Origin: Maricaulis sp.
GTDB taxonomy: Bacteria > Pseudomonadota > Alphaproteobacteria > Caulobacterales > Maricaulaceae
DNA length: 33,709 bases
Assembly: GCA_029251785.1 (NCBI GenBank)
Contig: JAQXCQ010000148.1
Span: 1 to 33,709, forward strand
Reading direction: 5' to 3'
The translations under genes were made by a program, and so were the position numbers. Below, piece after piece: positions 8,762 through 18,282 of this stretch. The notes beneath the pieces were generated by a model. It saw nothing but the letters and a program-made list of their open reading frames with translations. It had not been told where the DNA came from and did no database searches. Numbering within the stretch: position 1 is the first letter of the stretch; every line of letters begins with the position of its first letter.

Positions 8762-10986
8762 CAGTCACCGATCTCCTCAATTTCAGCACGTAGGCGCTCG
8801 GCGGATACCACCGGCTCACACATGCGTATCGCGGCCAGAATATTGGCCAGGTGCCGGGTATCAAACACCTCGACATCAAATTCCATTTCAAAAAAACTGG
8901 TGGAGCGACTGATCGTTTTTACGCTGGCGATATTGCCACGATTCTCGCCGACAGTTTTGGCGATAACCGCCAGCGTGCCCGGCTCATTATGCAGGACCGC
9001 TCGGATCCGTGCCATGGACACAGCATTGTCTTCAGCTTCCGGTGTCCAGGCCAGGTCCAGCCATTGATCCATCGCCCCCTCTTCATATCGAGAGAGGACT
9101 TCGCAATCGATCGTATGAACCTGAACGCCTTTTTCCGGCTGCAGCAAGCCGACAATCCTGTCGCCGGGCAAAGGCGAGCAACAGGCGGCAAAGTGCAGCG
9201 TGACACCCGAGGTTAGACCACGGCCCTTCACATAGAGCATGGCTTTTTCGTCTTTGATCAATTCCCGACCCGAGACATCAGCCCGATCATCGAGTCGCCC
9301 GGGGTAGGCTGCGTCGAGCAGATCTGATGACGTAATACGACCCCGTCCCAATTCCTCGAATAATGTTTCCACGCTTTCCAGTTCGAGTCGCTTTAGGGCG
9401 TCACTCAGATCGTCCTCAATGAGTGTCTGCCCTTCACGACGGAAGGCATGATCGGCCATGATTCGACCGATCCGGAGGAATTCATCCCGCTCGGATTCCC
9501 GAATTAGACGGCGGATTGCGGCGCGGGCCCGACCGGTGATGGCGAGATTTTCCCATCCGGCCGGTGGCTGGCGCACACCGCCCTTGATAATCCGAACCAC
9601 ATCGCCATTGAGAAGCTCCGTGCGCAATGGACGATCGCGACCATTCACCTTGGCTGCGACGGTGGTGTGACCAAGCTCGGTATGGACCGCGTAAGCAAAG
9701 TCCAAGGGTGTCGCGCCCACAGGCAGGTCTATAAGATCTCCATCTGGGGTGAAGCAATAGACCTGGTCGGCAAACATTTCGAGCTTTGCATGCTCGAGGA
9801 ATTCGTCGGGATCACCACCCTGGTTGAGGATTTCCACGAATGGGCGCAGTCGATCCAGGGGATCACCACCCGCTTCCTGCGCGGCGTCGGGGTCGTATTT
9901 GTAGGACGAGTCCTTGTAGCGCCAATGCGCGGCCACACCGCTTTGCGCCACGGTCTCCATTTGCTCGGTCCGAATTTGCAGCTCAACGCGGACACTGTCT
10001 GGCCCGATGACTGTCGTGTGCAGCGAGCGATAATTATTCGGCTTCGGCACCGATATGAAATCGCGGAACCGTTCCGGCATACAGCGCCAGGTCTGATGGA
10101 TAACGCCCAATGCATGATAACAATCACCGGGATTGGGTACGATCAGCCGAAACGCGTAAATATCGGCAATCTCGTCAAAAGTCAGACCTTTACGCTCGAG
10201 CTTGCGCCAGATGGAATAGGGCCGTTTTTCCCGACCAAAGATCCGGCATTCGATACCATCTTTCTCGAGTTGCTCGGTGATCGCACTGGAAACCCCCGCC
10301 ACTTCCTCACTATGGAGATCGCGGATCAACAACAATCGCCGGGTAATGGATTCGTGTGCCGCAGGATTGATGTGTTCGAAGGCCAGGTCTTCTAACTCGA
10401 CGCAGACCAGATTGATCCCAATCCGACGGGCTAGCGGCGCATAAATCTCCAGGGTTTCGCGGGAGATGCGCTCGCGTTTCTCGGTGCGCTGGATAGCGCT
10501 GAGCGTGCGCATATTATGCAGGCGGTCGCACAGTTTAACAATTAGCACCCGGACATCCGAGGAAATCGCCACAACAAGTTTTTGCAAGTTCTCAGCCTGC
10601 TTGGTGCGTTTGGAACGCAATTCCATCTGGCTGAGTTTGGTAACACCATCGACCAGATTCGCGATTTCCTCGCCAAACAATTCGATCAATTGCTCGTTGG
10701 TAGCGGGCGTGTCCTCCACGGTATCGTGCAAGAGGCCGGTACAGATCGTCGCGACGTCCATCCGAAGATCGGCCAAGATCATGGCAACAGTCGCCACGTG
10801 TCCGAAATACGGCTCGCCTGATTGGCGCTTCTGCGGCCGGTGCATTTGTTCGGCAAAATCATACGCAGAACGCACGAACGCCCCATCGACGTTTGGAAAG
10901 TAACGTTCGATGCGGGCGATCAATTCGTCAGCAGTAGGAATTGCGTGCGTTGCCGCTGCAGGCTTGGTCGGCGCGCCCGTCGTCAA
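8761..10986 (-). CDS. rsh: Bifunctional (p)ppGpp synthetase/hydrolase (RelA/SpoT homologue)
   Basis: Makes and breaks the alarmone (p)ppGpp, the single long RSH enzyme expected in alphaproteobacteria. The 741-residue protein has an intact HD hydrolase domain (H63, H87-D88, E91-D92, and D154 in [11 protein letters not shown]), a synthetase domain starting at [12 protein letters not shown] (251-262, the RxKR/RxKD form of bifunctional enzymes), a TGS domain (about 408-470) and a C-terminal ACT domain (about 665-740). Both catalytic domains look active. The only usable start near the family start is TTG at 10986, because an in-frame TAA, which is the rpoZ stop itself, lies two codons upstream. 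A TTG at codon 22 is the next alternative. No strong Shine-Dalgarno is seen, so translation may depend on ribosomes finishing rpoZ. Confidence 0.95.
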   Translation of the reverse strand: MTTGAPTKPAAATHAIPTADELIARIERYFPNVDGAFVRSAYDFAEQMHRPQKRQSGEPYFGHVATVAMILADLRMDVATICTGLLHDTVEDTPATNEQLIELFGEEIANLVDGVTKLSQMELRSKRTKQAENLQKLVVAISSDVRVLIVKLCDRLHNMRTLSAIQRTEKRERISRETLEIYAPLARRIGINLVCVELEDLAFEHINPAAHESITRRLLLIRDLHSEEVAGVSSAITEQLEKDGIECRIFGREKRPYSIWRKLERKGLTFDEIADIYAFRLIVPNPGDCYHALGVIHQTWRCMPERFRDFISVPKPNNYRSLHTTVIGPDSVRVELQIRTEQMETVAQSGVAAHWRYKDSSYKYDPDAAQEAGGDPLDRLRPFVEILNQGGDPDEFLEHAKLEMFADQVYCFTPDGDLIDLPVGATPLDFAYAVHTELGHTTVAAKVNGRDRPLRTELLNGDVVRIIKGGVRQPPAGWENLAITGRARAAIRRLIRESERDEFLRIGRIMADHAFRREGQTLIEDDLSDALKRLELESVETLFEELGRGRITSSDLLDAAYPGRLDDRADVSGRELIKDEKAMLYVKGRGLTSGVTLHFAACCSPLPGDRIVGLLQPEKGVQVHTIDCEVLSRYEEGAMDQWLDLAWTPEAEDNAVSMARIRAVLHNEPGTLAVIAKTVGENRGNIASVKTISRSTSFFEMEFDVEVFDTRHLANILAAIRMCEPVVSAERLRAEIEEIGD

Positions 10987-10992
10987 GACGGA

Positions 10993-11361
10993 TTAGAGGC
11001 GGCCGTCAGGCGCGCCATCCCGGTCGTTTTGCAGGGCTTTGAGCATCTCGGACTCATCAAGCTCAACCGGCGGTGCTGGCAGGGCTGTGAGTTCCGGAGC
11101 GGCTTCCTTAGCGGCGTCTTCATCATCGTCGGATGGCAGAACGCGCTGAAGGCCTGAAACAAGGCTCTCGCCCAGCGTGTCCAACTCGACGGTCTCGTCA
11201 GCGATTTCTCGCAGTGCTACGACGGGATTTTTGTCGTTATCACGCTCAATAGTCAGCGCTGAACCGGCTGAAATGCTGCGCGCACGATGGGCGGCCAGCA
11301 GGACCAGACGGAAACGGTTTGGTACTTTTTCGATGCAATCTTCGACGGTGACGCGAGCCAT
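10993..11361 (-). CDS. rpoZ: RNA polymerase omega subunit
   Basis: Small subunit that chaperones beta-prime into RNA polymerase and, in many bacteria, forms part of a ppGpp site. The 122-residue product begins [28 protein letters not shown], the standard omega start, followed by [10 protein letters not shown] (about 49-58). The C-terminal half (about 75-122) is an acidic, Pro/Ala-rich extension typical of alphaproteobacterial omega. It is directly followed by rsh in the same frame, the classic rpoZ-spoT pairing. Confidence 0.96.
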   Translation of the reverse strand: MARVTVEDCIEKVPNRFRLVLLAAHRARSISAGSALTIERDNDKNPVVALREIADETVELDTLGESLVSGLQRVLPSDDDEDAAKEAAPELTALPAPPVELDESEMLKALQNDRDGAPDGRL

Positions 11362-11408
11362 AGAGCGCGATCTCCTGGATAAGGCGCTTACGATAAGAAC
11401 CGCGTTAC

Positions 11409-11969
11409 CTATCCCTGTCGATGGGTGAAAGCAAGGCCCTGCAATGTATCGGATGCGGTCGTTTGCAGCTTTTTTATCGACTGCCGGTCCGCATCGGGCA
11501 GCTCAGACAACAGCGTATCGATTGATTGCCTCGATACCGGGTCGGTCCAAGTAGGCGCGATTTCTCGCAGCGGCATCAAAACAAAGGCGCGCTCGCAGGT
11601 TCTGGGGTGTGGAATTTGCAGACCTTGATCATCCGTCATCACGGTTCCGCGAAAATCGACCAGATCAAGGTCCAGTGTCCTTGAGGCCCAACGGATCACA
11701 CGCGTCCGACCCAGCCGGGCTTCAATCTTGTGTAACAAGTCAAGTAATGCCCGCGCCTGCATCGACGTCTCGACTTGAGCCACGGCATTTACATATTCCG
11801 GATCCGATGGATCTGGCCATGCAGGGCTCAGCCAATCACTTGATCGCGCAATCACACGCACGCCTTCGTCCTCGAGCATTGCCAGCGCCCGAGCAATTGT
11901 TTGCGCTGGCGTCCGCGTTTCTAATGGCAGATTGGCGCCAAGCGCGATATAAACAGGCATAACCTTCAT
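11409..11969 (-). CDS. folK: 2-amino-4-hydroxy-6-hydroxymethyldihydropteridine pyrophosphokinase
   Basis: Folate synthesis: transfers pyrophosphate from ATP to hydroxymethyl-dihydropterin. The 186-residue protein has the opening VYIALGANL and the signature [14 protein letters not shown] (about 94-107) with the two catalytic aspartates, and an HPR loop in [16 protein letters not shown]. The usual RxPRxLDLDLL is slightly changed, with Ala-Ser in place of x-Pro. Two ATGs are possible: 11969 has GGA 6 nt upstream, and 11960 gives a more family-like start but its AAGG is too close. It is divergent from the NYN gene across only 46 bp, so their promoters must overlap. Confidence 0.94.
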   Translation of the reverse strand: MKVMPVYIALGANLPLETRTPAQTIARALAMLEDEGVRVIARSSDWLSPAWPDPSDPEYVNAVAQVETSMQARALLDLLHKIEARLGRTRVIRWASRTLDLDLVDFRGTVMTDDQGLQIPHPRTCERAFVLMPLREIAPTWTDPVSRQSIDTLLSELPDADRQSIKKLQTTASDTLQGLAFTHRQG

Positions 11970-12015
11970 TTCTATTCCAAGTCTTATTCAAGCTAATTTC
12001 AACAAAGGATATTCA

Positions 12016-12552
12016 GTGACATTTTATCCGGATGAACGCATCGGTATCTTTATTGACGGTGCCAATCTTTTCTCGACCACAAAGGGTCTTGATTTCGATA
12101 TAGACTTCAAACGCCTTCTTGACGAGTTTCGCAAGCGGGGCCGTCTGATCCGGGCCAATTATTACACGGCCCTATTGGAACATGAGGAATTCAACCCATT
12201 GCGGCCGCTGGTCGACTGGCTGGCGTATAACGGCTTCAAGGTGATCAGCAAACCGGCGAAGGAATTTACCGACGATCAGGGGCGCAAACGCATCAAGGGC
12301 GATATGGATATCGAACTTGCGGTCGACATGATTGAATCGGCGGCCTTCCTCGACCATATCGTCTTGTTCACCGGCGACGGTGATTTCTGCCGGGCGCTCG
12401 ATGCTGTGCAGCGTTTTGGCACACGCGTCACCGTCATATCATCACTGCGAACCACCCCACCAATGATCGCGGCCGAGTTGCGTCGTCAGGCTGATGAATT
12501 CATCGAGCTGCAGGATTTGCGGGATTTGATCGGGCGCGAGCGCAAAGGATGA
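12016..12552 (+). CDS. NYN/LabA-like domain protein, putative ribonuclease
   Basis: A 178-residue single-domain PIN-like NYN protein (LabA/DUF88 group). Proteins of this fold are predicted metal-dependent RNA nucleases, but the target is unknown. Motifs with the expected acidic residues are FIDGANLF (12-19, D14), KGDMDIELAVDM (94-105, D97 and D99) and TGDGDF (119-124, D121 and D123), so the active site looks complete. It starts with GTG at 12016, preceded by AAAGGA at 7-nt spacing. Its stop overlaps the start of the uracil-DNA glycosylase gene by ATGA, so the two are co-translated. NYN genes next to rpoZ/folK/smpB are a recurrent arrangement in alphaproteobacteria. Confidence 0.9.
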   Translation: MTFYPDERIGIFIDGANLFSTTKGLDFDIDFKRLLDEFRKRGRLIRANYYTALLEHEEFNPLRPLVDWLAYNGFKVISKPAKEFTDDQGRKRIKGDMDIELAVDMIESAAFLDHIVLFTGDGDFCRALDAVQRFGTRVTVISSLRTTPPMIAAELRRQADEFIELQDLRDLIGRERKG

Positions 12553-13217
12553 GCCGGGTTGACCCCAAGCCGCAATGCAAGCTGTGCCCTCGCCTCGCCA
12601 GGTTTCGCACCGACACGGCGCGTTCGTTTCCTGATTGGCATAATGCGCCCGTGCCGTCGTTTGGAAACTTGGATGCCCGCTTTTTAATCGTGGGCCTTGC
12701 TCCCGGGCTGCGCGGTGCCAACCGAACTGGACGATCCTTCACCGGTGATCAATCGGGACAGCTATTGTTCGCGACGCTAGAGGCGCACGACTTCACGCGC
12801 GGCAAATTTGGCAATGAAGCGGATGATGGCCTTCAACTGGTCGACACTATGATCACCAATGCTGTGAGATGTGTTCCGCCGGAAAACAGGCCGACCGGTG
12901 CCGAGGCGACCGCGTGTCGCCGATTTTTAATCGATACGATTGAAGCCATGCCGAATTTATCTGTGATTCTGGCACTGGGCACGGTTGCCCATGCCAATAC
13001 GATACGGGCGATCGGCGCCCCCTTGAAATCGGCAAAATTCGCCCACAATGCCCGTCACGCCTTGGATGTTGCCGGCCGCTCGGTCGCGCTATTCAACAGC
13101 TATCATTGCTCGCGCTACAATGTGAACACTCGCCGGCTCACACCTGAAATGTTCAGCGATGTGTTTACAAATATTCGCTCGCATCTCATTGCAGCTCAGG
13201 CGGCATCGCCGGACTGA
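12549..13217 (+). CDS. Uracil-DNA glycosylase, family 5 (UDGb) type
   Basis: Iron-sulphur DNA glycosylase removing uracil and possibly other deaminated bases. The 222-residue protein has motif 1 GLAPGLRGANRTG (49-61), where family 5 lacks the catalytic Asp/Asn of other UDGs, a second motif SYHCSRYN (184-191) with His186, and four cysteines in the cluster pattern (C10, C13, C108, C123). The segment CVPPENRPTGAEATAC is a family hallmark. It is translationally coupled to the upstream NYN gene by a 4-bp overlap, and its last 22 bp overlap the end of the convergent small Cys-rich gene. Confidence 0.93.
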   Translation: MSRVDPKPQCKLCPRLARFRTDTARSFPDWHNAPVPSFGNLDARFLIVGLAPGLRGANRTGRSFTGDQSGQLLFATLEAHDFTRGKFGNEADDGLQLVDTMITNAVRCVPPENRPTGAEATACRRFLIDTIEAMPNLSVILALGTVAHANTIRAIGAPLKSAKFAHNARHALDVAGRSVALFNSYHCSRYNVNTRRLTPEMFSDVFTNIRSHLIAAQAASPD

Positions 13218-13390
13218 GCGATCGCGGCATCGAATAGGCCTGTCGCCTTAATGAATTTATCACGACAGCCCGGGGTGCAAAACCCGACAATGTTACCGCG
13301 ATATCGCGCCAGGCTGTCGGATTGAACCGGGTCTCCGGACCATGGGCATAACGCGTTGACCGCCAAACCCTTGGTTTTGTCTTCAGTCAT
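13196..13390 (-). CDS. Small TRASH/YHS-like cysteine-rich protein
   Basis: A 64-residue protein with three cysteines arranged C15-x22-C38-x3-C42 around the core CPWSGDPVQSDSLARYRG and GFCTPGCRDKF. This resembles the TRASH/YHS class of small metal-binding modules. Similar small proteins occur widely in proteobacteria, but their role is not established. I infer metal binding only from the cysteines. The ATG at 13390 has a good GAGAGGTG at 6 nt, supporting a real gene despite its size. It converges with and overlaps the uracil-DNA glycosylase gene by 22 bp and is divergent from the GlxA-type regulator, with only 85 bp between starts. Confidence 0.8.
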   Translation of the reverse strand: MTEDKTKGLAVNALCPWSGDPVQSDSLARYRGNIVGFCTPGCRDKFIKATGLFDAAIAQSGDAA

Positions 13391-13475
13391 GTGTCACCTC
13401 TCCACCACCAACTATTTTTTACAATTACGCTTATTCGGCTGGATATATCGACCGCGACTTGGCATAAATGACAAC

Positions 13476-14501
13476 ATGCCCACGAATTCTGCCAACTTTG
13501 ATATCGAGAAACGCCAGATCGCCTTCGTGATTTTCGAAGACGTCAAACTTCTTGATGTCAGTGGACCACTGCAAGTTTTCTCGGACGCCAACAAAATTCT
13601 GGGTCATGCCCATTATGGCACCACTGTCGCTTCTTTGAGCGGCGGCCCGGTGACAACTGATACCGGTGTCTTGCTGAACACACGCCGCCTTGCCGGCTTG
13701 GGCATGGACACCCCAGACACACTTATCGCCTGCGGGGGTAATGGTGTGTTTGAAGCATCGCTCGATATCCGGATGGTGCGAGCGATGAGCAAGGCGAGCG
13801 AAAAATGCGGGCGTGTTGCGTCCTGTTGCACTGGCGCATTCTTGTTGGCGGCTTGTGGAATTCTCAAGGACCGACGGGCCGTGACACACTGGCAATATTG
13901 CAATCAGCTTTCCCAACAATACCCCGCCATCATGGTTGACCCCGACCCGATCTTTATCGAGGACGACGGGATATGGACATCTGCAGGAGTAACGGCGGGG
14001 ATCGATCTCGCCTTGGCGATGGTCGAGGCAGATCATGGACGAGACATTGCTCTTAAACTGGCCCGCGAATTGTTGGTTTACGTGAAACGTCCCGGTGGGC
14101 AGTCGCAATTTAGTGAAGCGCTCAAGCAACAGGCCCGAACGACTTCAGGCCGTTTTGATGCGCTGCACTTGTGGATGCGTGAAAATATCACTCAGGACTT
14201 GCGTGTTGATTCACTGGCCCGGCGTTGCGCCATGAGCCCGCGCAGTTTCGCCCGTGTCTATGCGGCGGAAACCGGCCAGACACCGGCGCGAATGGTTGAG
14301 CAGATACGCGTAGATATTGCTCGAGCATTGCTCGAACAATCGACCGACAGCATCAAACACATTGCCGATATTTCCGGATTTGGGAATGACGAACGCATGC
14401 GACGCAGTTTCTTGCGCCAAATCGGTATTTCACCACAGGCTTACCGGCAGAGGTTTGATCAAAGTGAAGTGACACCAAAAACATCCCCATTCTTTGATTG
14501 A
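13476..14501 (+). CDS. GlxA/FtrA-type AraC family regulator with DJ-1/PfpI domain
   Basis: Transcription factor of 341 residues. The N-terminal half is a class-I glutamine-amidotransferase-like (DJ-1/PfpI) domain: QIAFVIFEDVKLLDVSGPLQVF (14-35), ACGGNG (85-90) and the nucleophile-elbow region SCCTGAFLLAACGIL (116-130) with Cys117/Cys118. The C-terminal third has two helix-turn-helix motifs of the AraC type (about 243-262 and 290-313, ending GISPQAYRQRF). In this family the N-terminal domain is thought to sense a small molecule rather than to act as an enzyme. The inducer is unknown. I chose the ATG at 13476 because family similarity starts there. Upstream in-frame codons run into the divergent small gene. 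No clear binding site for the ribosome is seen. Confidence 0.9.
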   Translation: MPTNSANFDIEKRQIAFVIFEDVKLLDVSGPLQVFSDANKILGHAHYGTTVASLSGGPVTTDTGVLLNTRRLAGLGMDTPDTLIACGGNGVFEASLDIRMVRAMSKASEKCGRVASCCTGAFLLAACGILKDRRAVTHWQYCNQLSQQYPAIMVDPDPIFIEDDGIWTSAGVTAGIDLALAMVEADHGRDIALKLARELLVYVKRPGGQSQFSEALKQQARTTSGRFDALHLWMRENITQDLRVDSLARRCAMSPRSFARVYAAETGQTPARMVEQIRVDIARALLEQSTDSIKHIADISGFGNDERMRRSFLRQIGISPQAYRQRFDQSEVTPKTSPFFD

Positions 14502-14629
14502 ATAGGCGATGTCTAAAACGCGTTTCCAGGCGCAAGGCTCGACTTATCAAAGCCTCGGCCTACGCCCCACCATTTCAGAACTAGAGTCTGGATACACGGC
14601 GGCTTTATGGAGCGACAAACGAAGCAGGA

Positions 14630-15106
14630 TTAGCCCAACTGTTTCATTAAGCGCGCTTTTTGCTTGTTCCACTCGCGTTTTTTGACGGTTTCCCGCTTGT
14701 CGATATTCTTTTTGCCCTTGGCCAAACCGATTTCCAATTTGGCGATGCCACGATCATTAAAATAAACTTTGAGCGCAATAATGGTCTGTCCATTCCGGGT
14801 AACAGCCCCGGTCAGGCGCTCGATCTCCTTGCGCTTCAGGAGTAATTTCCGGTGACGCCGCGGCTCGTGGTTAAAGCGGTTTGCCGGGGCGTAGAGCGGA
14901 ATGTCCGCATTGATAAGCCAGATTTCATCGTTTTCCGGGCTGACATAGGATTCCGCAATATTGGCGCGCCCCTCCCGAAGAGATTTAACTTCGGAGCCCA
15001 TGAGCATGATGCCGGCTTCAATCGTTTCGATGATCTCAAAATCGAATCGGGCCCGGCGATTGACTGCAATCGCCTCGCCGTCTTTCATTTTCTTGCCCTT
15101 GCTCAT
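14630..15106 (-). CDS. smpB: SsrA-binding protein SmpB
   Basis: Binds tmRNA and brings it to stalled ribosomes for trans-translation. The 158-residue protein has the OB-fold core [22 protein letters not shown] at about 32-53 and the usual basic C-terminal tail with [21 protein letters not shown], which lies in the empty mRNA channel. Length is normal. It overlaps dapA by ATGA, so the two are co-translated. The tmRNA gene itself (ssrA) is not in this window. Confidence 0.97.
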   Translation of the reverse strand: MSKGKKMKDGEAIAVNRRARFDFEIIETIEAGIMLMGSEVKSLREGRANIAESYVSPENDEIWLINADIPLYAPANRFNHEPRRHRKLLLKRKEIERLTGAVTRNGQTIIALKVYFNDRGIAKLEIGLAKGKKNIDKRETVKKREWNKQKARLMKQLG

Positions 15107-15984
15107 GACGGATCCAAAAGTCCGGCAATGATCATGGCCGCCCTCACACGCTGACAGGACACATCATCGGGCTCGGTCAATGGCAGACGCATTTCACTGT
15201 TCGTGACGCCCAGAAGCGACATGCCATATTTGCTCGGCCCGGGGCTTGGAGCGGTAAATAACGCCTGGTGAAGCGGCATCAATCGGTCATTAAGTTGGCG
15301 CGCGGTTTCCCAATCATTGAGCATCATGGCGTCTTGAAACCGGGAACACAGCTCCGGAGCTACGTTTGATGTCACGGAAATCATGCCTTGTCCGCCGGTG
15401 GCATTGAATCCCAATCCAGTTGGGTCGTCACCAGAAAGCTGGATGAATTCCTCACCAATCAAACGGCGATGTTGCGGCACGCGAGTGAGATCTCCGGTGG
15501 CATCCTTGATGCCGACTACATGCTCGAGATCAGCAATGCGCGCTACGGTTTCGGCATCCATGTCTATAACAGTGCGTCCCGGGACATTGTAGACAATGAT
15601 CGGCAAATCCACAGCGTCATTAATCGCCTTGAAGTGCTGGAAAAGGCCTTCCGCGTTTGGTTTGTTGTAGTAGGGAGCCACGACCAATCCGGCATCCGCA
15701 CCCAATTCAGCAGCGCGCGCCTGATTTTGTATCGCCACGGTAGTATTATTTGAACCTGTGCCTGCGATGACAGGGATGTGATCCTTTGCGGTCGCGACAA
15801 CAAGTTCAATGACGCGCATGTGTTCATCGAAAGTCAGTGTTGCCGATTCACCGGTGGTTCCGCATGGAACAAGGCCGTGCGTTCCGGCCTCAATCTGCCT
15901 TTGAGCAAGGGAAACAACTATGTCTTCATCGACGGCCCCATTCTTGAAAGGCGTGATAAGTGCGGTGATGGAACCTTGGAACAT
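15103..15984 (-). CDS. dapA: 4-hydroxy-tetrahydrodipicolinate synthase
   Basis: First step of the lysine/diaminopimelate branch: condenses pyruvate with aspartate semialdehyde. The 293-residue TIM-barrel protein shows GTTGESATL (about 43-51), the catalytic tyrosine in [10 protein letters not shown], and the Schiff-base lysine in [11 protein letters not shown]. The ATG at 15984 ([13 protein letters not shown]) gives the standard N-terminus. The frame continues 52 codons upstream with no family match. It is divergent from the lytic transglycosylase gene, with 146 bp between them, so a link to peptidoglycan supply is natural but not proven. Confidence 0.96.
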   Translation of the reverse strand: MFQGSITALITPFKNGAVDEDIVVSLAQRQIEAGTHGLVPCGTTGESATLTFDEHMRVIELVVATAKDHIPVIAGTGSNNTTVAIQNQARAAELGADAGLVVAPYYNKPNAEGLFQHFKAINDAVDLPIIVYNVPGRTVIDMDAETVARIADLEHVVGIKDATGDLTRVPQHRRLIGEEFIQLSGDDPTGLGFNATGGQGMISVTSNVAPELCSRFQDAMMLNDWETARQLNDRLMPLHQALFTAPSPGPSKYGMSLLGVTNSEMRLPLTEPDDVSCQRVRAAMIIAGLLDPS

Positions 15985-16082
15985 GTTCAAAACCCAAAAG
16001 CGGAATGACGAGATGGTGACCCTAACGGCGGCAGAAAAAAACGGCCAAATTTTCCCGTCAAGACTGGACAGAAGCATTGATT

Positions 16083-16102
16083 TGCGATGATCATACATCG
16101 CA
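16083..16102. promoter_or_regulatory. Perfect 7-bp inverted repeat in the dapA/slt intergenic region
   Basis: TGCGATG, a 6-base spacer ATCATA, then CATCGCA. The arms are exact reverse complements. It lies 28 bp before the transglycosylase ATG and about 100 bp before the dapA ATG, so it could be an operator for a dimeric regulator or a stem in the 5' leader. No regulator is identified. Confidence 0.4.
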
Positions 16103-16130
16103 CACAAAAAACAAAGGCGTCCTGTACACG

Positions 16131-18272
16131 ATGATCGCACGTTGCATATCAGCGATTTTGCTGTTTGTCCTCACCGTACCCGCATATTCTCAGGTGCCAT
16201 CTCCGCGCGTTCGACCCGAAGTGGTCAATTATTCCGAATATTTAAGTGACGCAGACTTTGATCTGTTTCGTCGGGGCCTGGATGCTGCGGAAGATGAGGA
16301 TTGGGACGAGGTATCCACACTCCGCCAACAGCTTTCCAATACCGTCGCGCGAAATGTTCTCCTGTGGCGGACCGCGCTCAATAATCCGCGCGCCACATTC
16401 TTGGAACTCAACCTCGCCCTGACAGAGCTAGACAATTGGCCCCGTGACAGCTTTATCCGCAGCGAAGCGGAGGCCAAAATCACCGATTCAGGTTTGTCTG
16501 CGCCGTTTATTATCGCCTGGTTTGACGCCAATCCCGCCACAACCGGCCGCGGTCGTATGGCCCTTGCTCAAGCCCTGATGGACGACGGACAAACCGAAGC
16601 CGGCGAAAGTTTGATGCGCGAAACCTGGCGCTCTGGTCGCCTGGCCCTGCCCGTACAACGTCGTATTTATCGGGCCAACCAAGATTTGTTTTCCGATGAG
16701 GATCACTTCGCCCGGATCGACTATCTGATCTGGTCGGGACAACGAACTGCTGCACGTCGAATTTTGCCACTCCTGAGTGGAAATCAGCGCAATTTGGCAG
16801 ACGCCAGGCTGCGCCTTGCCGGGCGGCAACGCGGTGTTGATGGGGCGGTGCGTCGAATACCGGCTAGCCTCTCAAATGATGCCGGCCTGGTTTATGAGCG
16901 CGCTCGTTGGCGTCGCCGCTCGGGGCTGCGGGATACTGTTTTGCCCCTGCTCCTACAATTACCGGACAGTCATACGGATGCGAACGCGCTGGACCTAATG
17001 TGGACCGAGCGGAAATTAATGATCCTGACGCTCATTCGCGATCAGGAATATGCTGACGCCTATGAACTTGCGGCTGCACACGGCATGTCTCGCGGCGGAG
17101 ATTTCGCCGACGCTGAATTCATGGCGGGTTGGTTGTCACTGGTTCATTTGGACCAGGCGCAACGGGCAATGGATCACTTCACGCGCCTGAATGACAATGT
17201 ATCGATGACGGTCTCGCTGTCGCGCGCTTCCTATTGGATGGCACGCGCCGCCGATGCTCTGGGTCAGCCGGAGCTGGCCGCGCAACACTACGAAACAGCG
17301 GGTGGTCACAGCACGGCCTATTACGGCCAACTGGCCCTCGCGGAATTGGCCGATAATGGTATCGCCAATCTCTCCTTTGCGCCCGACCCAGAACCCAGCG
17401 ATGAGGTCCGAATTGGTTTTGAGGCCCGGCCACAAGTACAAGCATTGCGGCTCTTGGCAGAACAGGGCGAAGATTATTTTTTCCGTCTCTTCATCTATCG
17501 CCTCGACGACCAGATGATGGATCCCTCAGAAGCAGTTCTCCTCGCCGGATTGGCCGAAGATTACCTGTATCGACGCCAGGCCGTACGAGCGGCGAAGGCG
17601 GCCCGTCAGCGCGGAATTGTATTGCCCCAGAGCGCTTATCCAACCATCGAACTGCCGCAACAGGTTGCGATGGCTCCGGAAGACGCGCTTGTGCTCTCAG
17701 TAATTCGTCAGGAAACTGAATTTTCACAACGCGCTGTTAGTGGTGCCGGCGCGCGTGGCATGATGCAGCTAATGCCCGGCACAGCGCGCCAGACAGCCCG
17801 AGCACTGGGCGAGCCCTATCGTAATAACTGGCTCACCGACGACCTGCAGTACAATTTGACTTTGGGGATGAGCCATCTCGGAGAAGTCGTTGAAGATTAT
17901 GACGGTTCCTACATTGTTGCCCTCGCCGCATACAATGCAGGGGGGCACCGGGCCCGGCGCTGGATCCAGGATTACGGGGATCCGAGGGATCCCGATGTAG
18001 ATCCAATCGATTGGGTGGAAAGCATACCGTTTTCCGAAACGCGCAATTACGTCATGCGTGTCATGGAAAATCTGCAAGTCTATCGCACACGCCTGCAAGA
18101 CGACGCGGCCGTACCATTGATGATCGACGCAGATTTACTGCGTGGCGCGGACCTGCCTCCAGTTGCTGCGCCGCCATCATCTGGCCCGGCAGGCCCAAGT
18201 CTGGGACTGGTCCTCTCGCCGGACGAAATCACACCCGCTGCCGAGACCACGCCTCCAAATCCGGCCGGTTGA
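16131..18272 (+). CDS. slt: Soluble lytic murein transglycosylase (Slt-type)
   Basis: Periplasmic enzyme that cleaves the MurNAc-GlcNAc bond of peptidoglycan to form 1,6-anhydro ends. The 713-residue product begins with a signal peptide (about 1-20, hydrophobic core AILLFVLTVPA), followed by a large helical superhelix domain (about 40-500) and a C-terminal lysozyme-like domain. The catalytic region is VIRQETEF...GARGMMQLMPGTA with catalytic Glu528, and AYNAGGHRARRW is the following family motif. The ATG at 16131 is chosen because it starts the signal peptide. A TTG at 16077 would bury it. Pro-rich sequence ends the protein. Its position opposite dapA links two peptidoglycan functions. Confidence 0.94.
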   Translation: MIARCISAILLFVLTVPAYSQVPSPRVRPEVVNYSEYLSDADFDLFRRGLDAAEDEDWDEVSTLRQQLSNTVARNVLLWRTALNNPRATFLELNLALTELDNWPRDSFIRSEAEAKITDSGLSAPFIIAWFDANPATTGRGRMALAQALMDDGQTEAGESLMRETWRSGRLALPVQRRIYRANQDLFSDEDHFARIDYLIWSGQRTAARRILPLLSGNQRNLADARLRLAGRQRGVDGAVRRIPASLSNDAGLVYERARWRRRSGLRDTVLPLLLQLPDSHTDANALDLMWTERKLMILTLIRDQEYADAYELAAAHGMSRGGDFADAEFMAGWLSLVHLDQAQRAMDHFTRLNDNVSMTVSLSRASYWMARAADALGQPELAAQHYETAGGHSTAYYGQLALAELADNGIANLSFAPDPEPSDEVRIGFEARPQVQALRLLAEQGEDYFFRLFIYRLDDQMMDPSEAVLLAGLAEDYLYRRQAVRAAKAARQRGIVLPQSAYPTIELPQQVAMAPEDALVLSVIRQETEFSQRAVSGAGARGMMQLMPGTARQTARALGEPYRNNWLTDDLQYNLTLGMSHLGEVVEDYDGSYIVALAAYNAGGHRARRWIQDYGDPRDPDVDPIDWVESIPFSETRNYVMRVMENLQVYRTRLQDDAAVPLMIDADLLRGADLPPVAAPPSSGPAGPSLGLVLSPDEITPAAETTPPNPAG

Positions 18273-18282
18273 AGCTTGGGTG

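Noticed and set aside
9667-10395. A 242-codon plus-strand frame opposite rsh
   Set aside because: Antisense to the intact HD/synthetase/TGS region of rsh, with no recognisable motif.
14502-14629. Possible tRNA or tmRNA gene between the AraC-type regulator and smpB
   Set aside because: No cloverleaf, CCA end or T-loop sequence could be found. I see no feature in these 128 bp.
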